From assembly GCA_905479065.1 (NCBI GenBank), contig CAJQLB010000010.1:1-64000 (forward strand): a DNA stretch of 64,000 nucleotides, in the 5' to 3' direction. The translations under genes were made by a program, and so were the position numbers. How positions within the stretch are numbered: the first letter of the stretch is position 1; the number at the start of each line of letters is the position of its first letter. Below, one piece after another: positions 27,597 to 35,497 of this stretch. The notes beneath the pieces are model-generated. The model was not told the origin of the DNA and made no database searches. It was given only the letters and a program-made list of their open reading frames with translations. This DNA comes from an uncultured Flavobacteriaceae bacterium (GTDB taxonomy: Bacteria > Bacteroidota > Bacteroidia > Flavobacteriales > Flavobacteriaceae).

Positions 27597-28400
27597 ATGC
27601 ATAAACTAAAGCTTATCGGTATTCCTCATGATAGTAATTCCTCTTTTTTGAGAGGGGCTGCTTTGGGACCTTCAAGGATTCGTCTCATGGAAAAAGAGGG
27701 TTCTGTCAATCGTTTTTCCGAAATAGGAAGAGAATTGGTTGATGGAATAAATTATCAAGACTGTGGCGATATCGAGTTGTCAACATCCGATTCATGTGCT
27801 GCGTTTAACACAATTAGAGATGCCATTTCGCAACTTTTAGAGAATGATAGTAAAATTATAAGTCTTGGTGGTGATCATTCAATTTCTTTCCCTGTATTAA
27901 GTGCATTTTCTAAGAAGTATCCTAACTTAAATGTTTTGCACTTTGATGCTCACGCCGATTTGTATGATAATTTTGAAGATAACCCCTATTCGCATGCTTC
28001 GCCGTTTGCCCGGATACTGGAAAAAGGAGTTTTAAACTCATTAACTCAAGTGGGTGTAAGAACTTTAAATACCCATCAAAAACAACAAGCGATTCGGTTT
28101 GATGTTAAGATCATAGAAATGAAAGATTTCAGTTTAGATTTTATAGCAGAGTTAAAAAATCCACTTTATATTTCACTCGATTTGGATGTTCTTGATCCGG
28201 CTTATGCGCCCGGTATTTCCCACCATGAACCAGGAGGTATGTCTACCCGACAACTCATCGATATTATTCAAAAGATTGAAACTCCCATTGTTGGTGCTGA
28301 TATTGTTGAATTAAATCCAAAACGGGATAATCATAACATGACCGCGATGTTGGCGTATAAATTATTTAAGGAACTCGCATCAAAAATGATATATTCATGA
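27597..28400 (+). CDS. Ureohydrolase family protein (agmatinase/arginase-like)
   Basis: A 267-aa binuclear manganese hydrolase. All metal ligands are visible: GGDHSIS (His94), FDAHADLYD (Asp117, His119, Asp121) and SLDLDVLDP (Asp195, Asp197). GIPHDSNSSFLRGAALGP and GISHHEPGGMS are also family motifs. The N-terminus is closer to agmatinase than to arginase as I read it, but formimidoylglutamase or guanidinobutyrase cannot be excluded. Its stop and the next start overlap as ATGA, giving an operon with a GNAT and a zinc-ribbon gene. Confidence 0.88.
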   Translation: MHKLKLIGIPHDSNSSFLRGAALGPSRIRLMEKEGSVNRFSEIGRELVDGINYQDCGDIELSTSDSCAAFNTIRDAISQLLENDSKIISLGGDHSISFPVLSAFSKKYPNLNVLHFDAHADLYDNFEDNPYSHASPFARILEKGVLNSLTQVGVRTLNTHQKQQAIRFDVKIIEMKDFSLDFIAELKNPLYISLDLDVLDPAYAPGISHHEPGGMSTRQLIDIIQKIETPIVGADIVELNPKRDNHNMTAMLAYKLFKELASKMIYS

Positions 28401-28948
28401 CCAATTATTATGAAACAGAACGGCTCATTTTAAGAGAAGTATTAGAATCAGATATTGAAACCATGTTTGAATTAGATTCAAACACATTAGTTCACAGATA
28501 CCTAGGAAATAATCCTATTCAAAAAAAAGAGGATGCCTTAAAGGCTATTCATTTTATTAGAAATCAATACCGTACTTATGGAGTTGGAAGACTTGCCACA
28601 ATAGAAAAATCTTCAGGCAGTTTTATTGGCTGGTCAGGGTTAAAATATAATGCAGGTAAAAAAGAAGCGTTAAATGGGATAGAAAATTTTTTTGATATTG
28701 GCTATCGATTTTTACCACGCTTTTGGGGTCTTGGGTTCGCTACTGAATCGTCTCATAAAATGTTGCGTGTGGCATTTGAGGAATTAAATATTGATACGGT
28801 TTTCGGAGCAGCCGACATTGATAATATTGGGTCAAACAAAGTATTGCGTAAAATAGGATTAAATTTTGTGGAAGAATTTTTCTTTAAAAAAGAAAGGATT
28901 AATTGGTATGAATTAAAAAAAGAAAATTATGAAAAGGACATGTTCTGA
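28397..28948 (+). CDS. GNAT acetyltransferase, RimJ/RimL-like
   Basis: A 183-aa protein beginning TERLILREVLESDIETMFEL, the Acetyltransf_3 pattern of RimJ/RimL-type enzymes that acetylate protein N-termini or small molecules. The acetyl-CoA loop lies in RFWGLGFATESSHKML, and a second conserved part is AADIDNIGSNKVLRKIGL. It overlaps the ureohydrolase by 4 bp and the zinc-ribbon gene by 20 bp. The substrate is unknown; the neighbour suggests an amine, but that is weak. Confidence 0.85.
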   Translation: MTNYYETERLILREVLESDIETMFELDSNTLVHRYLGNNPIQKKEDALKAIHFIRNQYRTYGVGRLATIEKSSGSFIGWSGLKYNAGKKEALNGIENFFDIGYRFLPRFWGLGFATESSHKMLRVAFEELNIDTVFGAADIDNIGSNKVLRKIGLNFVEEFFFKKERINWYELKKENYEKDMF

Positions 28949-29279
28949 ATGTGGTGATAACATTGTGGGCCGTATTGATAAAAAGTTTTGTTGTGATGCT
29001 TGTCGAAATTCTTTTAATAATAGGGTGAATAAAGATTCAAAAAATTTAATTCGAAATACAAATAATAGACTTCGAAAAAACTACAGGATATTAGAAGGGC
29101 TTAATCCAAATAAAAAAACTAAAACTTCAAGAGCAAAACTCATTGAGAAAGGATTTGATTTTAATTATTTCACAAGTATCTACAAAACAAAAATTGGAAC
29201 CATCTATTACTTCGTGTACGATCAAGGCTATTTACCACTCGAAAATGAGTATTATGCCCTTGTAAAAAGAGTGGAATAA
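28929..29279 (+). CDS. Zinc-ribbon protein of unknown function
   Basis: A 116-aa basic protein. The N-terminus has paired cysteines CSECGDNIVGRIDKKFCCDAC (Cys5, Cys8, then Cys22/23 and Cys26), a DUF2116-like zinc ribbon. A Lys/Arg/Asn-rich helix follows (NLIRNTNNRLRKNYRIL), and the C-terminal part GFDFNYFTSIYKTKIGTIYYFVYDQGYL looks globular (about residues 75-102). I recall similar hypothetical proteins across Bacteroidota. The basic helix after a zinc ribbon suggests nucleic acid binding. The start overlaps the GNAT gene by 20 bp. Confidence 0.75.
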   Translation: MKRTCSECGDNIVGRIDKKFCCDACRNSFNNRVNKDSKNLIRNTNNRLRKNYRILEGLNPNKKTKTSRAKLIEKGFDFNYFTSIYKTKIGTIYYFVYDQGYLPLENEYYALVKRVE

Positions 29280-29318
29280 TATTTCACCTATGATAGTTTA
29301 AAAAGTACTTTAATTTTT

Positions 29319-29326
29319 TAGATTTG
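29319..29326 (+). promoter_or_regulatory. -7 box of the TPR gene at 29351
   Basis: TAGATTTG is an exact TAnnTTTG match 24 bp before ATG 29351. An in-frame TTG at 29324 falls inside the box and is therefore unlikely to be a start. Confidence 0.5.
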
Positions 29327-29350
29327 TCATGTTACTATAAATATAAAACC

Positions 29351-30046
29351 ATGAAGAAATTAATTGGCCTAATAATTTTTGTTGTTGCATTTCAAGCAAA
29401 AGGGCAAAGTTTTGATGCCTTATCAACGCACTATGAAGCGTATTATAAACAAATGAAAAAACAAGGAGATGTTCAAGGAGTAATAGATGCGCTAACTCAT
29501 TTAAATGTCATAAAGCCAAATCAAAGTAGATTAGATACTTTAGCCGTTTTTTACATGAATGAAGGCCGCCACATTCAAGCTTTAAACACTATTGGTATTG
29601 AACTGAAAAGTGACGATAGTGATATGGCAGTCGAAGTTAAAGCTGTTTCATTACAAGCATTAAATCAACCTGAAAGGGCTTTGGAACAGTACGAAGTTTT
29701 ATTTAAAAGAAAACCAAATGCTCTAGTCGCATATGAATTGGCAGATTTAAAAGTTCAGATGAATGACTTGGTTGGAGCAAGTTTAAACATCACCTACGGT
29801 ATTGCAAATTCTAAGGATGACGTGTTGCGAACTTTTTATGAAGCACAACAACCTTATCAAGTTAAAATAAAAGCAGCTTTTTTGTATTTAAAGGCCTTGG
29901 CTAAGTATAAAGAAAATATGTCTCTAAATATTGATAAAGCCATTGCAATATTAGACGAGGCGATTGGCATTGAGCCGGGATTTAATTTAGCTACAATTAG
30001 CAAAAATGCTTTAATTTCCAAAAAGGCAGAAGACTTAAAAAATTAA
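29351..30046 (+). CDS. Exported TPR protein
   Basis: From ATG 29351 the protein is 231 aa with a signal peptide (MKKLIGLIIFVVAFQAKGQ). The mature part carries about four to five TPR-like helical pairs, such as TLAVFYMNEGRHIQALNTI, AVSLQALNQPERALEQYEVLF and NIDKAIAILDEAIGIEPGF. No catalytic site is visible. It has its own promoter and terminator and therefore stands alone. It may be periplasmic or attached to the outer membrane. Confidence 0.85.
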   Translation: MKKLIGLIIFVVAFQAKGQSFDALSTHYEAYYKQMKKQGDVQGVIDALTHLNVIKPNQSRLDTLAVFYMNEGRHIQALNTIGIELKSDDSDMAVEVKAVSLQALNQPERALEQYEVLFKRKPNALVAYELADLKVQMNDLVGASLNITYGIANSKDDVLRTFYEAQQPYQVKIKAAFLYLKALAKYKENMSLNIDKAIAILDEAIGIEPGFNLATISKNALISKKAEDLKN

Positions 30047-30063
30047 TTGTAAGGCATAAAAAT

Positions 30064-30094
30064 AAAAAAGCAGCTTTTAAGCTGCTTTTTTATT
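30064..30094. terminator. Bidirectional terminator between TPR gene and M13 peptidase
   Basis: AAAAAGCAGCTT pairs perfectly with AAGCTGCTTTTT around a two-base centre (TT), flanked by an A-tract on the left and T-tract on the right. It serves the convergent genes at 29351 and 30111. Confidence 0.9.
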
Positions 30095-30110
30095 TTAGTC
30101 TTATCAAAAA

Positions 30111-32168
30111 TTACCAAATTCTTACCCGTTTATCAGGAGATAAGTACATGGCATCACCCTCTGAAATATTAAAAGCTTCGTAAAAAGCATCAATATTTTT
30201 TAAAGGCTGAGTAGCTCTATAAATACCAGGAGAATGAGGATCTGTTTTGATTTGAGTTCTTAAGGCATCTGGTCTGGTTAAAGTTCTCCATACAGTAGCC
30301 CAAGACATGAAAAAACGTTGTTCGGCTGTGAAGCCATCAATATCCTCGGGACGTCCTTCTTCATCAAAGAAAAGTTGCAAACCATCATAAGCTCCAAGTA
30401 AACCTCCAAGGTCACCAATATTTTCTCCCAACGTGAATTTACCATTGATGTAAACACTGTCCATAACTTCAATAGCACTGTACTGCTCGGCTAAAGCATT
30501 TCCGCGGTTTTCAAATTCAATTAAATCTTCTGGAGTCCACCAATTATTCACATTACCATTGGCATCGAAGCGTGCTCCAGAGTCATCAAAAGCATGTGAA
30601 ATCTCATGACCAATTACAGCACCAATTCCACCGTAATTAACGGCCTCATCTGCAGTGTAATTGTAAAATGGAGGTTGTAATATAGCAGCTGGAAATACAA
30701 TTTCGTTATTAAGTGGGTTAAAATACGCATTTACAGTTTGAGGAGGCATTCCCCATTCTTTTTTATCTACTGGCTCACCAATTTCCGAAATATTTTTCTT
30801 TAAACTCCAGTCACTCACAGCCATCATATTTTCAGCGTATGTGTTTCCCTCTTTGACCATCAAAGAGGAATAATCTTCCCATTCATCTGGATATGCAATT
30901 TTAACGGTGAATTTATCTAATTTTTCAATGGCTTTTTTCTTGGTTTCATCACCCATCCAATCAAGATTATTTATTCTGTTTTGAAATGCAGCAATGACGT
31001 TAGCAATCATTTTTTCAGCTTTTGCTTTTGCTTCTGGCGGAAATTTAGCCTCAACATATAATTTACCAATAGCCTCGCCAACCGTCCCACTCACTGTGCC
31101 CATGGCGCGCTCATCAGCCGCACGCATTTTTTTGGACCCATTTAAAGTTTTTCCATAAAATTCCCAATTTGCTCGTTCAATGTCTGAGCTCAACCAACCT
31201 GAAGCGCCTCTCAAAGTACTCCACTTCATTAAAGTTTTAATATCTTCAATATTTGTAGAGGATAAAATACCCTCGAGTGCTATCATGTACTTTGGCTGCA
31301 ATACCATTATGGTGTCTAACTCTTTGGTAACACCATAATCTGAAATGAATTTGTTCCAATTAATCGAAGGGGTCATTTCAGCTAATTGATTAAGAGATCT
31401 TGGATTATTAAAATTTCTAACATCCCGACTTGCAACTTTATCAAGTCTTGGACTCGCCAACTTCGTTTCTAGTTTTAAAATCATTTCTGCAGCTTTTGCT
31501 GCATCCGCTTCATTATAGTCAATAAATTGAAGCATTGTCGTGATATGATCAGTGTACTGTTCTCTTCTTTCTTTAGATTTATCATCGCTGAGGAGATAGT
31601 AATCTCGATCTGGTAAGCCTAAACCCCCTGCGGTAATGTAAGCAGTATTCATACTGCTGTCATTCAAATCACCAAATGATGTAAGGCTGGCAAAAGGTGC
31701 TGCAATACCGATAGTGGTTGCGTAAACTGTTTGCATGTCAAAGAGATTAGTAATGCCGTTGATTCTCTTAAGCAGTGGTTTTAAGGGCTCAATCCCTGCC
31801 TTATTTCGTGCAAGAGTGTCGAGTTCAGACTCAAATATCAGTAAGGCTTTTCTTTGATCAGTACCAGCTTCGTATTTTCCTAATTCTTTTGACGTATTTA
31901 ATATTTCAAGGACATCTGCTCTTGTAGATTTACGAAGAACCCCAAAGCCTCCCCATCTTGATTCATCATCCGGAATGGTGTTTGATTTCACCCAATTCCC
32001 ATTGACATAACTGTAAAAATCATCTTTTGGATCTATGGAAACATCCATATTATCCAAAATGATGCCAGGGGACTTATTTGCATCTACTATTGTTTTTTCT
32101 TTACATGCTAAGAACCCTAGGAGACAAAAGGCACTAACAAATAATCGTGTACTTCGGTTAGTTTTCAT
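30111..32168 (-). CDS. M13 family zinc metallopeptidase, lipoprotein
   Basis: A 685-aa neprilysin/PepO-type endopeptidase that cuts oligopeptides. The N-terminus is a lipoprotein signal (LLGFLAC, Cys22), so it is membrane-anchored in the envelope. The M13 N-terminal domain starts at DFYSYVNGNWVKS. The zinc site is VIGHEISHAFDDSG with the third ligand in GENIGDLGG; NAYFNPLNNEIVFPA is the substrate-binding NAYY-type motif. The C-terminus RVRIW is family-typical. It belongs with the M24B and M1 peptidases nearby in a peptide-using region. No -7 box was found just upstream. Confidence 0.95.
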   Translation of the reverse strand: MKTNRSTRLFVSAFCLLGFLACKEKTIVDANKSPGIILDNMDVSIDPKDDFYSYVNGNWVKSNTIPDDESRWGGFGVLRKSTRADVLEILNTSKELGKYEAGTDQRKALLIFESELDTLARNKAGIEPLKPLLKRINGITNLFDMQTVYATTIGIAAPFASLTSFGDLNDSSMNTAYITAGGLGLPDRDYYLLSDDKSKERREQYTDHITTMLQFIDYNEADAAKAAEMILKLETKLASPRLDKVASRDVRNFNNPRSLNQLAEMTPSINWNKFISDYGVTKELDTIMVLQPKYMIALEGILSSTNIEDIKTLMKWSTLRGASGWLSSDIERANWEFYGKTLNGSKKMRAADERAMGTVSGTVGEAIGKLYVEAKFPPEAKAKAEKMIANVIAAFQNRINNLDWMGDETKKKAIEKLDKFTVKIAYPDEWEDYSSLMVKEGNTYAENMMAVSDWSLKKNISEIGEPVDKKEWGMPPQTVNAYFNPLNNEIVFPAAILQPPFYNYTADEAVNYGGIGAVIGHEISHAFDDSGARFDANGNVNNWWTPEDLIEFENRGNALAEQYSAIEVMDSVYINGKFTLGENIGDLGGLLGAYDGLQLFFDEEGRPEDIDGFTAEQRFFMSWATVWRTLTRPDALRTQIKTDPHSPGIYRATQPLKNIDAFYEAFNISEGDAMYLSPDKRVRIW

Positions 32169-32253
32169 TTTTTCTGATTTTACGGTAAAAATAATTTAAC
32201 GATTAAAAAATTGGTTATGTTATTAGTATTAGGGACGTGTAAATTTAATCTTA

Positions 32254-32796
32254 TTAATTAGGTTTTTTTATCTTTTGAGATTCTTTTTCAAACTTTTTAT
32301 TTAATTGCAAGATTAGATTCGAATGAGACACTAGAATGTCTTTAATACTCTGCAATAAATTATCTTTTTCGGTAGACTTTAATGAAATCATCCCTTCTAA
32401 TTTTAAAAATAAGGTTTCAATGACAGTTAAACGAACCAAGATTGAGGTAGATTTAATTGATTCAGGAATTTCATTTTTTAAATCAGTAAAAAATGAATCT
32501 AAAATCACTTTGTCATTGTTTAAAAATGATAAATTTCCTAGATGAACTTCTTCAATTATACCCATTAATTCATTAAACTTTTGCCAATCCCTTACCTTAG
32601 TTTTTGAAATGTCACTCAATACGTATTCAGTAAATTTTAAATTAGAAATGTTTTGGATTGTTACTTGTGAAGAATCAATAGAACTTATTTCAGGAATAGG
32701 ATTTAATTCAAGTTTCTCAGTGTTAAGGCATCCAAAAAGAAGTGATAGTAAGCAATAAACTACAGAATTTCTAATGACAATAAAAGATGAAATCAT
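32254..32796 (-). CDS. Putative lipoprotein, unknown function
   Basis: A 180-aa protein starting with a hydrophobic stretch ending LLSLLFGC, a lipobox, at about residue 22. The rest is mostly predicted helix, rich in Leu, Lys and Glu (KFNELMGIIEEVHLGNLSFL; QLNKKFEKESQKI at the end), suggesting a helical bundle or coiled coil. I do not recognise the family. It has an exact -7 box upstream and lies 85 bp from the M13 gene on the same strand. Confidence 0.7.
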   Translation of the reverse strand: MISSFIVIRNSVVYCLLSLLFGCLNTEKLELNPIPEISSIDSSQVTIQNISNLKFTEYVLSDISKTKVRDWQKFNELMGIIEEVHLGNLSFLNNDKVILDSFFTDLKNEIPESIKSTSILVRLTVIETLFLKLEGMISLKSTEKDNLLQSIKDILVSHSNLILQLNKKFEKESQKIKKPN

Positions 32797-32816
32797 GACA
32801 GATAGGATTATAAATA

Positions 32817-32824
32817 CAAATATA
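32817..32824 (-). promoter_or_regulatory. -7 box of the unknown lipoprotein gene
   Basis: The minus strand reads TATATTTG, an exact consensus match 20 bp before the ATG at 32796. Confidence 0.5.
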
Positions 32825-32923
32825 TTGTATCTACCATCTTTTCAAACTTATTCCACATTAATTTTCTGTGCATCATAAATATTTTTTTGATAAATAATTG
32901 CGAGTAGAACTATATTTTCTTTC

Positions 32924-32931
32924 TATTTTTG
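32924..32931 (+). promoter_or_regulatory. Promoter of threonine dehydrogenase gene
   Basis: TATTTTTG matches TAnnTTTG, with TTG at 32898-32900 and 23 bp between, within the range seen for flavobacterial promoters. It ends 23 bp before ATG 32955. Confidence 0.55.
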
Positions 32932-32954
32932 ACATTATAATTACGAAGATAGAC

Positions 32955-33917
32955 ATGAAATCAAAAACGCTTATTATTGGTGCTTGCGGACAAATAGGTT
33001 CTGAGTTAACCCATAAATTAAGGGCTAAACTAGGTGTCAACAACGTTATAGCAAGTGATATTAAAGCAAGAAATTTGGATTTAGTTACGTCTGGGCCATT
33101 TGAAATAATTGATGCAAAAAACAAGAAACAATTAAAAAATTGTATCGAAAAGCATGACATTGATACGGTATATCTAATGGCAGCTTTGTTAAGTGCAACT
33201 GGAGAAAAATTTCCACAAAAAGCCTGGAATTTAAACACGACCTCATTATTAAATATTCTTAATTTAGCGAAAGAGAAATACATTAAAAAAGTGTTTTGGC
33301 CTTCAAGTATTGCAGTTTTTGGACCATCTACCCCTAAAAAAAACACCCCACAGCAAACCGTTATGGAGCCAACCACCGTTTATGGAATTACAAAACAAGT
33401 TGGAGAACGTTGGTGCGCATATTATCATAAAAATTATGGTGTTGATGTGAGAAGTATTCGCTACCCAGGAATTATTAGCTGGAAAACATTACCCGGTGGA
33501 GGTACGACAGATTATGCCATTGACATCTTTCATAAGGCGCTCAAAGATGGTCATTATGAATGTTTTTTAACAGAAGATACTGCTTTACCAATGATGTACA
33601 TGGAGGATGCGGTAAAGGCAACATTAGATATTATGAAAGCTAAAAATAGCGATATCAAAATTAGATCATCCTACAATCTATCTGCTATCAGTTTTACGCC
33701 AAAACAATTAGCTTCAGAAATTATAAAAAATATACCCTCATTTACAATTGCTTATAAACCAGACTTTAGGCAACAAATAGCAAATTCATGGCCAAATTCC
33801 ATTGACGATACTGCAGCGAGACAGGATTGGAATTGGAAGCATTCCTATGACATTAGTATGATTTCACAAAATATGCTTCAACAATTGGAAAAAAGCGAAC
33901 GTCTTAATGTTCTGTAA
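32955..33917 (+). CDS. L-threonine 3-dehydrogenase, SDR (GalE-like) type
   Basis: From ATG 32955 it is 320 aa (MKSKTLIIGACGQIGSEL). The NAD motif is GACGQIG, the catalytic Tyr/Lys pair is YGITKQVGERWC, and Ser of the triad is in WPSSIAVFG. The segments RYPGIISWKTLPGGGTTDYA and the overall length fit the GalE-like threonine dehydrogenase first described from psychrophilic Flavobacterium and Cytophaga relatives, distinct from the zinc MDR enzyme. It oxidises threonine to 2-amino-3-ketobutyrate. The longer frame from 32898 adds 19 residues across the promoter and is rejected. The 3' end overlaps the convergent M24B gene by 14 bp. Confidence 0.88.
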   Translation: MKSKTLIIGACGQIGSELTHKLRAKLGVNNVIASDIKARNLDLVTSGPFEIIDAKNKKQLKNCIEKHDIDTVYLMAALLSATGEKFPQKAWNLNTTSLLNILNLAKEKYIKKVFWPSSIAVFGPSTPKKNTPQQTVMEPTTVYGITKQVGERWCAYYHKNYGVDVRSIRYPGIISWKTLPGGGTTDYAIDIFHKALKDGHYECFLTEDTALPMMYMEDAVKATLDIMKAKNSDIKIRSSYNLSAISFTPKQLASEIIKNIPSFTIAYKPDFRQQIANSWPNSIDDTAARQDWNWKHSYDISMISQNMLQQLEKSERLNVL

Positions 33918-35358
33918 CATGGATATTCTCAGCGGGTCTAAATTCAGTGAGTCCTTTTTCCTGAATTAACGCCTCTACATTTTTTAAATTTGATGGTACA
34001 AATTGGCTTAAGTTTTCAACACCGTTTTCAGTGACCACGGCTACATCTTCAATTCTAATATAAAGTTGCTCCTCAGGAATCCAAATCATTGGATCAATGG
34101 TGAAAACCATTCCTGGCTTTAGAGGTATTCCATGAACACGTCCAACATCATGTACAGCCATTCCAACAGGGTGTTGAAAATGTCCTCTAAATTTAACACC
34201 ATTTTGAACTGCTTTTAAATGTTCTGCTTTTTCAAATGGATTATTTTTTAAATAGACCTCCATTTCTCGAGCGGCATTGTCTAACACATTGTTAGAGGTC
34301 ACACCGGGTTTTATATATTTAAACAGAGCATCTCTGTAAGCAACAATGAAGTTGTATAAAGCAGCTTGATTTTTGTTAAAAGTCCCATTTACAGGCCAAA
34401 TTCTTGTCACATCACTTGTGTAGTTATGATAATCTGGGGCGTAATCCATAAGAACTAAATCATTGTTTTTTAAGAGATCAGTTTTTCTGAAGTAATGTCC
34501 CATGTAAGCGTTTGTTCCGCCACCTATAATGGATGGATATCCGTCACCTTGGGCACCATGTTGGTAAAATATGTATTTTGCCGCAGCATCTAACTGATAC
34601 TCATAAATTCCTGGTTTAGTAGATCTCATTGCTTCCATAATCCCGAGTCCAGCAATTCGGGTTGCCTTCCGAATAATTTCAATTTCTTGTTTACTTTTAA
34701 TGAGACGCATCGCATCTAAGTGTGGCGATAAATCTTTTATTTGAAATTCTGGAAAACGTTCTTCCAATAAGGTTTTAAATCTTGATTCTCGAGTACCATT
34801 TGAGTCCCACGGATCTGCAGCTGCTCTGGCATGACCATATAGTATTTCATCTCTACTGTCGTTGCCTATTTCAGCAGGACTTAAAGGGGTGTATAATTGA
34901 GGAGTCAGACCATTAATAAGACCAGTTCTAATCAGGTCGTTACCCAGTAATTCAATAGAACGAACTTGATTTATCCCCGTTAATTCAGTGACCAATTTTG
35001 CATCCTCTACTGATAATATTTTTCCTTGACTTAGTTCTCTTTCTTTGTCCCTGTGTGGTAAATAAAGTATACTAGATCGATTTTTCCCGTTCAATAACAA
35101 ATAGGCATGTGCTTCCTCAATGCCACATAAGTAATAAAACGTATTTGATTGCCGAAAGACTTTGAAGCCTGCAACACTAGGTGCACTTTGAATAAGCGCT
35201 ATCGCGTTTTCACCGATAGCATCGAAAATCATATTTCTGCGATTTTCAAATTCTAATATTGAGAAGTCAGTTTGAAAGTAGTGTTTTTCTTGTCCTGATA
35301 GAATAGGATTATTGAGTAGAGTTATTGTTATTAGAAATAAAATCTTTTTAACTAACAT
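33904..35358 (-). CDS. Exported M24B aminopeptidase (Xaa-Pro aminopeptidase-like)
   Basis: A 484-aa protein with a signal peptide (MLVKKILFLITITLLNN, cut near residue 23) and the N-terminal creatinase-like domain followed by the pita-bread fold. Metal-site regions are LMDYAPDYHNYTSDVTRIWP, FQHPVGMAVHDVG, FTIDPMIWIP and RIEDVAVVTENG. At the fourth ligand the usual Glu (TxEPG) is Asp (TIDPM), which I believe is shared with some Bacteroidota relatives. It would remove N-terminal residues before proline from imported or periplasmic peptides. It overlaps threonine dehydrogenase at the 3' end. Confidence 0.88.
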   Translation of the reverse strand: MLVKKILFLITITLLNNPILSGQEKHYFQTDFSILEFENRRNMIFDAIGENAIALIQSAPSVAGFKVFRQSNTFYYLCGIEEAHAYLLLNGKNRSSILYLPHRDKERELSQGKILSVEDAKLVTELTGINQVRSIELLGNDLIRTGLINGLTPQLYTPLSPAEIGNDSRDEILYGHARAAADPWDSNGTRESRFKTLLEERFPEFQIKDLSPHLDAMRLIKSKQEIEIIRKATRIAGLGIMEAMRSTKPGIYEYQLDAAAKYIFYQHGAQGDGYPSIIGGGTNAYMGHYFRKTDLLKNNDLVLMDYAPDYHNYTSDVTRIWPVNGTFNKNQAALYNFIVAYRDALFKYIKPGVTSNNVLDNAAREMEVYLKNNPFEKAEHLKAVQNGVKFRGHFQHPVGMAVHDVGRVHGIPLKPGMVFTIDPMIWIPEEQLYIRIEDVAVVTENGVENLSQFVPSNLKNVEALIQEKGLTEFRPAENIHVTEH

Positions 35359-35497
35359 AGATAGTGAATTTAGATATTTGACACGATAAATAACCTCGGT
35401 CTTTAAAATTACAATAATTTTTAATGTAACATAAAAGCATTATTTTAGAGTTGTAAAAATAGTCATTGTTACCAAAAAGCATAAATTAATCTTAAAC

